Source of the DNA: SXTU01 sp964496695
Lineage (GTDB): Bacteria; Verrucomicrobiota; Verrucomicrobiia; Limisphaerales; SXTU01
Length of the DNA: 64,000 bases
Reading direction: 5' to 3'
Assembly: GCA_964496695.1 (NCBI GenBank)
Contig: CAZCBE010000009.1
Coordinates: 1-64,000 of the forward strand
Part shown: positions 35,738 through 43,484 of the stretch, in pieces
How the letters are laid out: each line of letters begins with the position of its first letter
How positions within the stretch are numbered: position 1 is the first letter of the stretch
The notes under the pieces: generated by a model
Told to the model about the DNA's origin: nothing
What the model saw: only the letters and a program-made list of their open reading frames with translations
Databases searched by the model: none
Translations under genes and position numbers: made by a program

Positions 35738-36020
35738 CCCGGCCCTCTCCCCAAGGGAGAGGGGGACGGTAACGGCGTGGCTTGGATACTTGTGAGCGCT
35801 TGGCTCCGAGCCAGTGATGGGTCTTTCGAATTGCTCTGAACTGATGTTTGCATCATCGCGGACTACGTGGCTCCCTCTCCTCGGGGAGAGGGCCGGGGTG
35901 AGGGGGAAGGGGGCATGCTGCGTCTCGGCACATTTGCGAGCGCCCCCATCGCGCACCCGGTCATTGAGCATTGGGCCTTGGGCATTCATTGGGAATTGGT
36001 CATTGCTCATTGGTCATTCC
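35628..36020. repeat. Nested composite palindrome between barrel and cytochrome genes
   Basis: The outer arms are ccaatgaccaat-type repeats (35628-35690 and 35955-36020). The inner arms are ccctcaccccggccctctcc (35728-35770) and its inverse (35867-35910). The whole ~390 bases reads as one repeat inside another, in inverted symmetry. It supplies both possible start codons and the signal-peptide core of the cytochrome. Confidence 0.85.
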
Positions 36021-36025
36021 TCGGC

Positions 36026-38764
36026 TCAGTAAGTCAGGGTCAAGGCGATCAGGCCGCTGTAGAGAAAGTCGTCCACTTTGCCGGCGCGGGAGGTGTCTTC
36101 GAGGCCCGTGATGGAGTCGGTATTGCGGCGGTAGATGTCCTTGAAGCCGCGGCCGGGCAGCAGCACGCCCCAGCCGGCGGAGAGAATCACATTGTCGGTC
36201 AGGAACGGGCGATATTGGATGCCGAGGCTGAGGTCCAGGCCGAGTTCGCGGTCAATCTTGTCCGTCAGGAGCGCGGTGCGGAGCGGGTCGGTCTCGGCGA
36301 AGCGGATGTAGTTCGCGTTCACGAAGGCCGTGAGCTTGGGGGTCACGTCAATGATCGAGCCGAGGCCCCAGAGATACACGCCGGGGTTTACGAAGTTCGC
36401 CTGGCCCTGCGTCTTGCTCGACCGCAAGTTCGGCACGAGGCTGCCGCCCTGCTTCAACCCCACGGACGTGCCGCCGAAGTTGAAACCCTGCCGCACGTAG
36501 TAGCTGAACGGCCCGCCAACGAAGTTCGGGTTGTCTATGATCGTGTCGAACCCGCCGGCGGTGCCATCCGTCGTGTTGCCGTCGCCGCTGGCATAGACGA
36601 AGGAGCCCTTGTAGCGAATCCAGTCGCGGTCGTAGCTGACTTCGAAGGCGGCGAACTGGGCGTTGATGTTCACCGGCCGGCCGGCGAGGCCGTTGAAGTC
36701 GTCGCGACCGAACGCCTGATAGAACTGGTGCGTGACGTTCCAGCGCCCGATATGGCCGTCACCGCCCCAGCCGAGGTAATAGGCGCGGACATCGTGTGGA
36801 CGCACGGTGCCGATGGGTTCGGGGCGGACGATGTTGCCGTTGCGGTCGTAGTGGATGCCGGAGTCGTCGAAGTTGGCGAGGAAACTCCAAGTCGCGGTGT
36901 AGCCCTTGAAGAGGAAGTCCTGGAGGTAGGTGTTGGCGATCACCACGCGCTGGTTGCGCTGCTCGAAGGTGTTCAGGCCGGAATTGGTGTCCTTCTCGCG
37001 CATGTCGAACACGGCAAGATTGTATTGGAGGCGGTTGTTGATGTAGTTGCCGAAGAGGCGGCCACCGAGATTCGTATCGTTGAAGATGAAGCCGCGGAAG
37101 TCCGCGTTGAACATCTGGTTGCCACCCTTCACCGCAACGAAGTCGTAGTTGTCCGAGAGGTCGCGCAGGTGCAGCTCGATGAAGGCCTCCTGCAAGGCCC
37201 AGAAATCTTTGGTGCGGACCGTGGAGCGGGTGCCGCTGAGGCTGTCGGCGGAGGTAAGCTGGCCGGCGAGCAGGGTGTCAATGTCGGCGGGGTTGGTGAC
37301 GAAAGCGTTGCTGGGGTTGGCGAGGTTGTTGCCCGTGCCGCCGCCGAGGTAGCCGCGTGGGTCCGGTGAGATGACGCCGGTTTCCTGGGCGTGGACGTAG
37401 TTGACGTTGTAAACAGGCATCACCTTGATGGCCCAGTCCACCGGCTTGAAGGCGGTCTCACCACGGAACAACTCGACTCCCAGCGCCAGATTTTGCTGCA
37501 CCATGAGCGCCTCGCTGCGGCCGAAGAACTCGTATTGGCCTGGGCCGGTGGTGCTGATGCCGCCAGGAGTGGGCATGCGCTTGCCGACGAAGTCGGTCGA
37601 GCTGTTCACCATGACATCCAGGAAGATGTCCTGGCCGATGACGGGCAGATCCCCCTTGAGCACGCTCTGGTAGTAGGGATGCCAGAGGCGCGGCTCGTGA
37701 TGGTAGAAGGGGTCTTCGCCGCTGCCGTTCACGTAGCGTTTCCACGGCAGGAAGCCCACGCGCCAGCGGTCGTTCTTTGATTCGGTATTGGGCGGCAGCG
37801 CCACACCGGTGTCGCGGGCGATGCCGGAATTGCCGTAAATGGGGTGAAAGGGGAGGTTGCGGCGGGCGTTGGGGCGGGGGAGGTCGAGTTCGCGCGGCAG
37901 GGGCTCCAGACCGTGCCGGGGCTTTAGCTCCGACGTGGTGGGCTCCACGGTCAGGGTGCGGATGGGCGCGCGGGGCAGGGCGAAGGGGATGGGTTCGGAG
38001 CCATAGCCGCTGGGTGACTTCGGCGGCACAGCAACGACCTCGGTGTCGCGCAGCGGGGAACGGGGCAAGGCGAGCGGTGCGGGCACCGGCTCCGAACCGA
38101 ACGCCGGGCCAAGGCGGAACTCAGGCTTGTAGAAGGGTTCCTCGGCGGGCTTGGCGTTCTTCGCGCCGGGGTCGGGATTGAACTGCGGGGGGGCCTGGGG
38201 TGGCGGGGGCGGGGTGTAGCTGATCTTGAGGCCCAGTTTGGGCGGCTCGGCGAACAGCTCACGGGGCCAGGCCGGGCCGGTGCGTGGGTCGGGATTGAAT
38301 TTGTCCGGTGGGGCCGGTGGGGTGCCCAGGCTTAGGGTCACGCGTGGCACCACGAGTTCTTTGATCGGCGGGAAGAGCAGTTCGGCGGGGAAGGGCAGGG
38401 TGCGGAGGTCGGGCTCGGGAGTGAAGCGGCTGGGCGAAGCGGGGGGCGGGCCGAAGGTGATTCCCTGGAGGGGCTTGAGGCGGTCACGGTCGCGCAGCGC
38501 CTCCTCGAAGGGCGAGAGCGGAGCGGCATTGGTATTTCCTGAGCTGCTCGCTCCGCTCGTCTCGCTTCGCTCGGAATGGGGCGGGACGGAGTCTTGGCCT
38601 GCCGGGCGGGTGGCGGGAGAGCGGTTTTCGGGGGATGGGGCGGGTTTCGGTGGGTCTGCGGCTTGTCCAGAGGCGCACGCGAGACTGACCGCCACGCCGG
38701 GTGCGGCAGACTGAAGCAGACCGCGCAAAAGCGGGAACTTCTTCCCCTGAAGTGACGCCAGCAT
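36026..38764 (-). CDS. Outer-membrane beta-barrel with Pro-rich N-terminal domain
   Basis: About 912 residues from the ATG at 38764. The signal region (SAAPGVAVSLACASGQAA) is followed by ~300 residues of Pro-rich modules with repeated FNPDP and related FTPEP motifs. A ~550-residue barrel comes next, with alternating aromatic strands, for example RLQYNLAVFDMREKDTNSG, RAYYLGWGGDGHIGRWNVTH and WIRYKGSFVYASGDGN. It ends ALTLTY, the aromatic C-terminus typical of barrels recognised by BamA. The N-terminal part includes RPAGQDSVPPHSERSETSGA, a translated palindromic repeat also found inside the aldo/keto reductase at 45 kb. Position upstream of the multihaem cytochrome suggests a porin-like sheath for electron transfer; that is inference. 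Confidence 0.8.
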   Translation of the reverse strand: MLASLQGKKFPLLRGLLQSAAPGVAVSLACASGQAADPPKPAPSPENRSPATRPAGQDSVPPHSERSETSGASSSGNTNAAPLSPFEEALRDRDRLKPLQGITFGPPPASPSRFTPEPDLRTLPFPAELLFPPIKELVVPRVTLSLGTPPAPPDKFNPDPRTGPAWPRELFAEPPKLGLKISYTPPPPPQAPPQFNPDPGAKNAKPAEEPFYKPEFRLGPAFGSEPVPAPLALPRSPLRDTEVVAVPPKSPSGYGSEPIPFALPRAPIRTLTVEPTTSELKPRHGLEPLPRELDLPRPNARRNLPFHPIYGNSGIARDTGVALPPNTESKNDRWRVGFLPWKRYVNGSGEDPFYHHEPRLWHPYYQSVLKGDLPVIGQDIFLDVMVNSSTDFVGKRMPTPGGISTTGPGQYEFFGRSEALMVQQNLALGVELFRGETAFKPVDWAIKVMPVYNVNYVHAQETGVISPDPRGYLGGGTGNNLANPSNAFVTNPADIDTLLAGQLTSADSLSGTRSTVRTKDFWALQEAFIELHLRDLSDNYDFVAVKGGNQMFNADFRGFIFNDTNLGGRLFGNYINNRLQYNLAVFDMREKDTNSGLNTFEQRNQRVVIANTYLQDFLFKGYTATWSFLANFDDSGIHYDRNGNIVRPEPIGTVRPHDVRAYYLGWGGDGHIGRWNVTHQFYQAFGRDDFNGLAGRPVNINAQFAAFEVSYDRDWIRYKGSFVYASGDGNTTDGTAGGFDTIIDNPNFVGGPFSYYVRQGFNFGGTSVGLKQGGSLVPNLRSSKTQGQANFVNPGVYLWGLGSIIDVTPKLTAFVNANYIRFAETDPLRTALLTDKIDRELGLDLSLGIQYRPFLTDNVILSAGWGVLLPGRGFKDIYRRNTDSITGLEDTSRAGKVDDFLYSGLIALTLTY
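38543..38612 (-). repeat. gctcgctccgctcg repeat half copy inside the barrel gene
   Basis: Contains gctcgctccgctcgtctcgc and cggaatggggcgggacggag. It is homologous to the right half of the 45074-45224 palindrome and translated in the same frame, giving GQDSVPPHSERSETSGAS. Confidence 0.85.
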
Positions 38765-39237
38765 CCGCCGAGAATGAAAGGCGAGACAACCACGCAAAAG
38801 CAAGCCTGCGCGTGTAAGCGAAGTGTAAAGGATGGGGGCGGGGGAAACCACGAATGGAAACGAAGGCGCACGAAGGGCTTCGGCCGGAGCACCGAGCTTG
38901 TTGGCGTCGCGCAAATGCGCGGGGCAGGAGAGCGGCCAGGGCCGGTGTGGATGAGCGGTTTCAACCGGGAGATTCTAGTTTTCAAAGGGAGCAAGGATGG
39001 GGACACCGCGAAAGGCTGAGAATCAGGGGGGGTGAGGAACCCGGGCCACTGGGGGGAGGGCATCACGAAACCATTTTGCGCCCCGCACCCTTCAAATCGC
39101 ACATTGACGCCGGACGCTCGGGGCTTAGCCTTTGCCGCTCGTCGTCGCCGGCACATCCCACGCACGGCTGCTGCGGAGTGCAGTCCACTTTCCACCCCGC
39201 GCAGCTTCGGACAACCGCCGGCGGCCACTGAAATTTC
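38765..39237. other. Divergent intergenic region, no gene seen
   Basis: 473 bases between the divergent barrel and ABC-F genes. It must hold both promoters. Short words such as ccacgaatggaaacgaagg resemble a dispersed-repeat fragment. I see no confident -35/-10 pair, RNA gene or coding sequence. Confidence 0.5.
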
Positions 39238-40848
39238 ATGCTCACGATTCGAGATTTGAAGATGACCCTGGGCGGGCGCGTGCTCTTTGAGAATGCGTCG
39301 TTCGGGGTGAATTACGGCGACCGCGTCGCGCTGGTCGGGCCCAATGGTGCGGGGAAGACCACGCTTTTCTCCATCATCCTCAAGCAGAAGGAGGCGGACA
39401 CCGGCGTGATCACGCGCGACGAGTGGACGATGGTCGGTCATCTGCCGCAGGAGGCGGAGGCGCATGGGGAGGAGACCATTCTGGACGTGGCGACGGGCCG
39501 GGTGGATGAACTGCCGCGACTGGAGGCCCGCCTGCATGAGCTGGAAAAGGCCGGCGATGTCTCCAGCCCGGAGTATCTCGAGACGCACGCGAAGCATGAC
39601 GCGTTGAACGACCCGCAGGTGGAGACGAAGGCCAAGAAGATGCTGCGGGGGCTGGGCTATCGCGAGACCGACTTCGGCCGCAAGGCGCGCGAGATGAGCG
39701 GCGGCTGGATCATGCGCGCACGGCTGGCGCGGCTGCTGGTGATGGAGCCGGACCTGCTGCTGCTCGACGAACCGACCAATCACCTGGACCTGCTCTCGCT
39801 GCTCTGGCTCCAGAACTACTTGAAGAACTACTCCGGTGCGCTGCTGCTCATCTCGCACGACCGGCAGTTCATGGACGAAGTGGTGACGCAGGTGCATGAA
39901 ATCTCGGAGCGGAAGCTCATTGATTACAGCGGCAACTACACGGACTACCTGCGCCAACGCGAGGAACGCTACGAGCAGCAACTGGCGGCCTGGAAGAACC
40001 AGCAGAAAGAGATCGCCGCGCTGCAGGAGTTCGCCGATCGCTTCCGCGCCGTGCCGTCCAAGGCCTCGCAGGCCATGAGCAAGCTCAAGCAGATCGAGCG
40101 GATGGAACTGATTGAGAAGCCGATGGCGCCGCGCAAGCCGTTTCGGTTCCAGATTCCGCCGCCGCCACGGGGCGGACAGCGCGCGGTTTCGCTCGAAAAG
40201 ATTCACATGGCCTATGGGGCGACGCAGGTTTATCGCGGCCTGGACCTGACCATCGAACGCGGCGAGCGCACGGTGCTCGTCGGGCCGAACGGGGCGGGCA
40301 AGTCCACGCTGCTGAAGATTCTGGCGGGCGTGGTGGCGTTCCAGCAGGGCGAGCGCGACCTCGGCCACAACGCGAAGATCGGCTACTTCAGCCAGCATCG
40401 CGCGGACACGCTGGACCCGGAGAAGACCGTGCTGGACGAGGTGCTGGCGAGCGCGCCGCTGATGCGCGAGGACGAGGCGCGGGGCGTGCTGGGCTCCTTC
40501 ATGTTCCGCAAGGATGACATCTTCAAGAAGACGGCGGTGCTGAGCGGCGGCGAGAAGAGCCGGCTCAATCTGGTGAAGTTCCTCGTGGACCCGCCGAACC
40601 TGCTGCTGATGGACGAGCCGACCACGCACTTGGACATCCACACGGTGGAGTCACTCACGCTGGCGCTGGAGCGTTACGAGGGCACACTGGTGTTCATCTC
40701 GCACGATGTGCATTTCATCAAGCATCTGGCCACGAAGGTCCTGCACGTCAACGCCGGGCAGGTGACACCTTACTCGGGCAGCTACGACTATTTCCTGGAG
40801 AAGACGGGCACGGCGGATGACGCCCGGGCGGCGCTGACGGCGGGGTGA
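39238..40848 (+). CDS. ABC-F family ATPase
   Basis: A 536-residue cytoplasmic protein with two ABC nucleotide-binding domains and no membrane segments. Walker A motifs are GPNGAGKTT and GPNGAGKST. Signatures are EMSGGWIMRARLA (first, lacking Gln) and LSGGEKSRLNL (second). Walker B motifs are LLLLDEPTNHLD and LLLMDEPTTHLD. The linker between the domains (AAWKNQQKEIAALQEF onward) is the P-site tRNA interaction motif region of ABC-F proteins. These proteins act on ribosomes in translation regulation or antibiotic protection. It is closest in layout to Uup/EttA/YbiT types, and I cannot separate these by eye. The start is the ATG at 39238. Confidence 0.93.
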   Translation: MLTIRDLKMTLGGRVLFENASFGVNYGDRVALVGPNGAGKTTLFSIILKQKEADTGVITRDEWTMVGHLPQEAEAHGEETILDVATGRVDELPRLEARLHELEKAGDVSSPEYLETHAKHDALNDPQVETKAKKMLRGLGYRETDFGRKAREMSGGWIMRARLARLLVMEPDLLLLDEPTNHLDLLSLLWLQNYLKNYSGALLLISHDRQFMDEVVTQVHEISERKLIDYSGNYTDYLRQREERYEQQLAAWKNQQKEIAALQEFADRFRAVPSKASQAMSKLKQIERMELIEKPMAPRKPFRFQIPPPPRGGQRAVSLEKIHMAYGATQVYRGLDLTIERGERTVLVGPNGAGKSTLLKILAGVVAFQQGERDLGHNAKIGYFSQHRADTLDPEKTVLDEVLASAPLMREDEARGVLGSFMFRKDDIFKKTAVLSGGEKSRLNLVKFLVDPPNLLLMDEPTTHLDIHTVESLTLALERYEGTLVFISHDVHFIKHLATKVLHVNAGQVTPYSGSYDYFLEKTGTADDARAALTAG

Positions 40849-40871
40849 GAACGCCTGAAACGTCCGAACCT

Positions 40872-40970
40872 CGTGCCGGCGGCTTGCAGCCGCCGTCTGG
40901 GGGAGCAGCGAGACCAACGGTTTCAAGTTCTCTACCCGCAACGCGGCAACTGCAAGCCGCCGGCACGGGG
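40872..40970. repeat. gtgccggcggcttgcagcc palindrome in a convergent gap
   Basis: The left arm cgtgccggcggcttgcagcc (40872 on) pairs with the right arm gcaagccgccggcacgggg (to 40970). It fills nearly the entire 123-base gap between the convergent ABC-F gene and the next minus-strand gene, and may serve as a two-way terminator. Confidence 0.85.
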
Positions 40971-40971
40971 C

Positions 40972-41607
40972 TCAGGGCAGGTTGCCGGCGGTGGCGGGCG
41001 TGAACGTTTCGTAGGCGAAGGTGAACCACTCCAACGGCGTGCGGGGCGGTTTGTCTCCGGCGGGCGGACGGCTCCGGGGGACGATGGCGACTTGCACGAC
41101 CCCGCCCAAGAGCAAGGGCTTGAGCTGCTGGATGGAACTGCCGACCACGACGAACTTCTTGCCTTGCAAGGCCGGCAGAGTGTCCCTGCTGAACTCGGGA
41201 AATCCGGCCATTGAGACGAAGGCGTCGGTGCCCGCGTGGCGTTCCAGAAGCTGGCGAAACTCGGCTGGATCCAGCCCGCCGGCGCCCATGGTGCCGGGGC
41301 GTTCCGTCTCCAAAGATTCGGTGGCGGTGAGGGTCAGCCCTTTGGCTTTTCCGAGGGCCTTGGCGAAGGCGGCGCGCTGGGTTTCCACCACGGGGTCTTG
41401 GTAGTTGCCGCGCTTGGGGAGGATGAGAATCAGTTTGCCTTGGCCGCCCACCAGCGTGGCGGCGGCCTCGGCTGCGGCGGTGCCGAGGCCTTCCGGCAGC
41501 TTGGAGGTTTCGTCTGAGCGGCCGCGGAACTGGGTCCGGTAGATCAGGATGCCGGCGATGGCGATGGCGAGCAGGGCCGTGGCTGCGATGAAATAGGATT
41601 TACGCAT
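40972..41607 (-). CDS. Membrane-anchored protein of unknown function
   Basis: A 211-residue protein with one N-terminal hydrophobic anchor (SYFIAATALLAIAIAGILIY). A soluble alpha/beta domain follows: KLILILPKRGNYQDPVVETQ, TDAFVSMAGFPEFSRDTLPA and KFVVVGSSIQQLKPLLLGGV. The pattern recalls periplasmic-binding-protein or sugar-binding Rossmann-like folds, but I cannot assign it to a family. The start is the ATG at 41607. It lies 59 bases downstream of a pseudopilin gene on the same strand and is probably co-transcribed, so it may be exported with or regulate it. The 3' end abuts the palindrome at 40872-40970. Confidence 0.7.
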   Translation of the reverse strand: MRKSYFIAATALLAIAIAGILIYRTQFRGRSDETSKLPEGLGTAAAEAAATLVGGQGKLILILPKRGNYQDPVVETQRAAFAKALGKAKGLTLTATESLETERPGTMGAGGLDPAEFRQLLERHAGTDAFVSMAGFPEFSRDTLPALQGKKFVVVGSSIQQLKPLLLGGVVQVAIVPRSRPPAGDKPPRTPLEWFTFAYETFTPATAGNLP

Positions 41608-41666
41608 GGGAATGACTTTGCGGGCAGGACAGCCTCGGACGATGCGGTGATGTCCGCCAAGAGGGA

Positions 41667-42494
41667 TCAAGGACCACCGACCAAGCCATTGAGCCACGGT
41701 GAGCCATCGTAATACCATGTCTGACCCATCGTATCCACGTGCCCATCCACGAAGCCCACGTTGACGCGCTTGCTGTGGCGGTAGATGGGGCCGGCGTAGT
41801 CCGCATCTCCAGCGTTCAGGACAAGCGATGTGTAGGTGTGGGTGACGGCTGACTGGGTGGGATACACGAGCAGCCAGGCGCTGGCCTTGCCGCTGACCGG
41901 ATTGCTGCCGAAAGGAGTCTGGACAGTCGCCGTGGGGTTGACCCCGGGGATGGCGACATTGCCGAGGTCGGTGGTGTAAACGGTGCCGGTCGGTTTCACG
42001 ATGGTCTGGTCGCGGAACGTCCGGGGCTGGGCCCCGTAATTCCAAGTCGCTGCTCCACCGTTTGCATTGAAGTTGTCGTGGGCAATCTCCCAGTTGATCC
42101 CGATGTTCATGAAGGAGCCGGAACCGTCCCAGTCACGATTACCGCCGGGCCGGTCCGGGCCGCTGGGACACCACATGACCTTCCGGCTGGCGAGGAACGG
42201 CTGGATGATCGTGCCCCAAGTGCGCATCCCAAAGGGCGCGGTATTAAAGTGCCACGAAGTGACAATCCAGCCGTCGTTTTCAGCGGAATACATGTTCAGC
42301 GCCAGCGTGATCTGCTTCTGGTTGTTCACGCACTTGATGGTGTTGGCCTTCGCCTTGGCCTGGGCCAGGGCGGGCAGCAACATGCCGGCGAGGATGGCGA
42401 TGATGGCGATGACGACAAGCAGTTCAATCAGCGTAAAGCCGCTGGGACGTTGGCGGGACGATTCGGCGGACAGTTTCATTAGGCGCGAGTTCAC
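41667..42494 (-). CDS. Prepilin-type N-terminal methylation domain protein
   Basis: A 275-residue pseudopilin-like protein. The leader ends SGFTLIELLVVIAIIAIL with Gly at the processing site. The first helix continues to KCVNNQKQITLALNMYS. The soluble part has a CPSGPDRPG segment and the C-terminal VGFVDGHVDTMGQ motif of the H-x-DG class. The start is the ATG at 42494; an internal ATG six codons later is also possible. It is followed by the anchored unknown protein in a likely two-gene operon. Confidence 0.88.
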   Translation of the reverse strand: MNSRLMKLSAESSRQRPSGFTLIELLVVIAIIAILAGMLLPALAQAKAKANTIKCVNNQKQITLALNMYSAENDGWIVTSWHFNTAPFGMRTWGTIIQPFLASRKVMWCPSGPDRPGGNRDWDGSGSFMNIGINWEIAHDNFNANGGAATWNYGAQPRTFRDQTIVKPTGTVYTTDLGNVAIPGVNPTATVQTPFGSNPVSGKASAWLLVYPTQSAVTHTYTSLVLNAGDADYAGPIYRHSKRVNVGFVDGHVDTMGQTWYYDGSPWLNGLVGGP

Positions 42495-42643
42495 GGTAAC
42501 CAGAGCTTACAATGAACACCAAAGCAGCGGGGCGCAACTAATTGCTGGCATCCATTCAGCGTGCGTCAATTCGACCTCCGGGCCGAATTGCAACGAGACT
42601 TTGCGAGCGGGGGGCCGGATGGCTACGCTGGCCGCGGGCAATT

Positions 42644-43405
42644 ATGAAACGGCTCGGCAAGAACATTGACCGGTATCTGGGGGAGGCGATTGACATCCAG
42701 GTGGTGTGCCACGCCGCCGAGCAGGCGGCGCGGCAACACGGCTGGCAGGTGACGGCCATTCCGTTCGATGGTGGCGGGGAACTCCTCACTTGCCAGCGCA
42801 CGCCGCCGGGTGCGCGGCGAAATGTCTATCTCTCCACAGGCATTCACGGCGATGAGCCGGCCGGGCCGTTGGCGGTGCTGCGGTTGCTGGAGGAAAACGC
42901 GTGGCCGACGGACGCGAATCTTTACTTGTGTCCCTGCCTGAACCCGACGGGCTTCCCGCAGAACCGCCGCGAGAACTTCCTCGGGAAAGACTTGAACCGT
43001 GACTACAAGCACTTCGAGACGGCTGAGGCGCGGGCGCATGTGGCGTGGTTGACGCAGCAGCCAGAGTTCGATGTCGCGTTCTGCCTGCACGAGGACTGGG
43101 AGTCGAACGGCTTCTACCTCTATGAACTGAACCCCGACGGCCAGCCCTCACTGGCGCAGCGGATGGTGGACGCGGTGGCACCGGTGTGTCCGATTGATCT
43201 CGCGGAGGTGATCGAAGGCCGTCCGGCGCGCGGCGGCGTGATCCAGCCGAGCCACGATCCGATGTCGCGCCCGCAATGGCCGGAGGCGTTCTGGCTGCTC
43301 CAGAACAAAACGCGCCTGAGCTACACGCTGGAAGCGCCCTCCGACTTCCCGTTGGCGATGCGGGTGGAGGCGCTGGTGGTGGCGGTGAAGGTGGCGCTGA
43401 CCTGA
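42644..43405 (+). CDS. M14-like zinc deacylase (AstE/aspartoacylase family)
   Basis: A 253-residue cytoplasmic zinc hydrolase of the succinylglutamate desuccinylase/aspartoacylase or M14 carboxypeptidase-like group. The zinc site is formed by STGIHGDEPAGPLA (HxxE). The Arg/Asn substrate motif is GKDLNRDYKHF, and DVAFCLHEDWESNGFY provides the third zinc His. The C-terminal Glu is in SYTLEAPSDFPL. The substrate could be an acyl-amino acid or a murein-derived peptide and is not determined. The start is the ATG at 42644; a longer frame from 42542 has no support. The gene converges on the MFS gene across a palindrome. Confidence 0.82.
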   Translation: MKRLGKNIDRYLGEAIDIQVVCHAAEQAARQHGWQVTAIPFDGGGELLTCQRTPPGARRNVYLSTGIHGDEPAGPLAVLRLLEENAWPTDANLYLCPCLNPTGFPQNRRENFLGKDLNRDYKHFETAEARAHVAWLTQQPEFDVAFCLHEDWESNGFYLYELNPDGQPSLAQRMVDAVAPVCPIDLAEVIEGRPARGGVIQPSHDPMSRPQWPEAFWLLQNKTRLSYTLEAPSDFPLAMRVEALVVAVKVALT

Positions 43406-43409
43406 ACTC

Positions 43410-43483
43410 GTAGCCGCCGACGTGAGGAGGCGGATTGGCTGTTCCTTGCCGCGCCCGATCCGCCTCCTCACGTTGGCGGCTAC
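43410..43483. repeat. gtagccgccgacgtgaggag palindrome in a convergent gap
   Basis: The arms gtagccgccgacgtgaggag (43410 on) and ctcctcacgttggcggctac (to 43483) are almost perfectly complementary over 26 bases. It starts four bases after one stop and ends one base before the other, so it fills the convergent gap. Confidence 0.92.
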
Positions 43484-43484
43484 G

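Noticed and set aside
38338..40641. 767-residue open frame on the minus strand
   Set aside because: Antisense shadow of the ABC-F gene, extending through repeat-like DNA.
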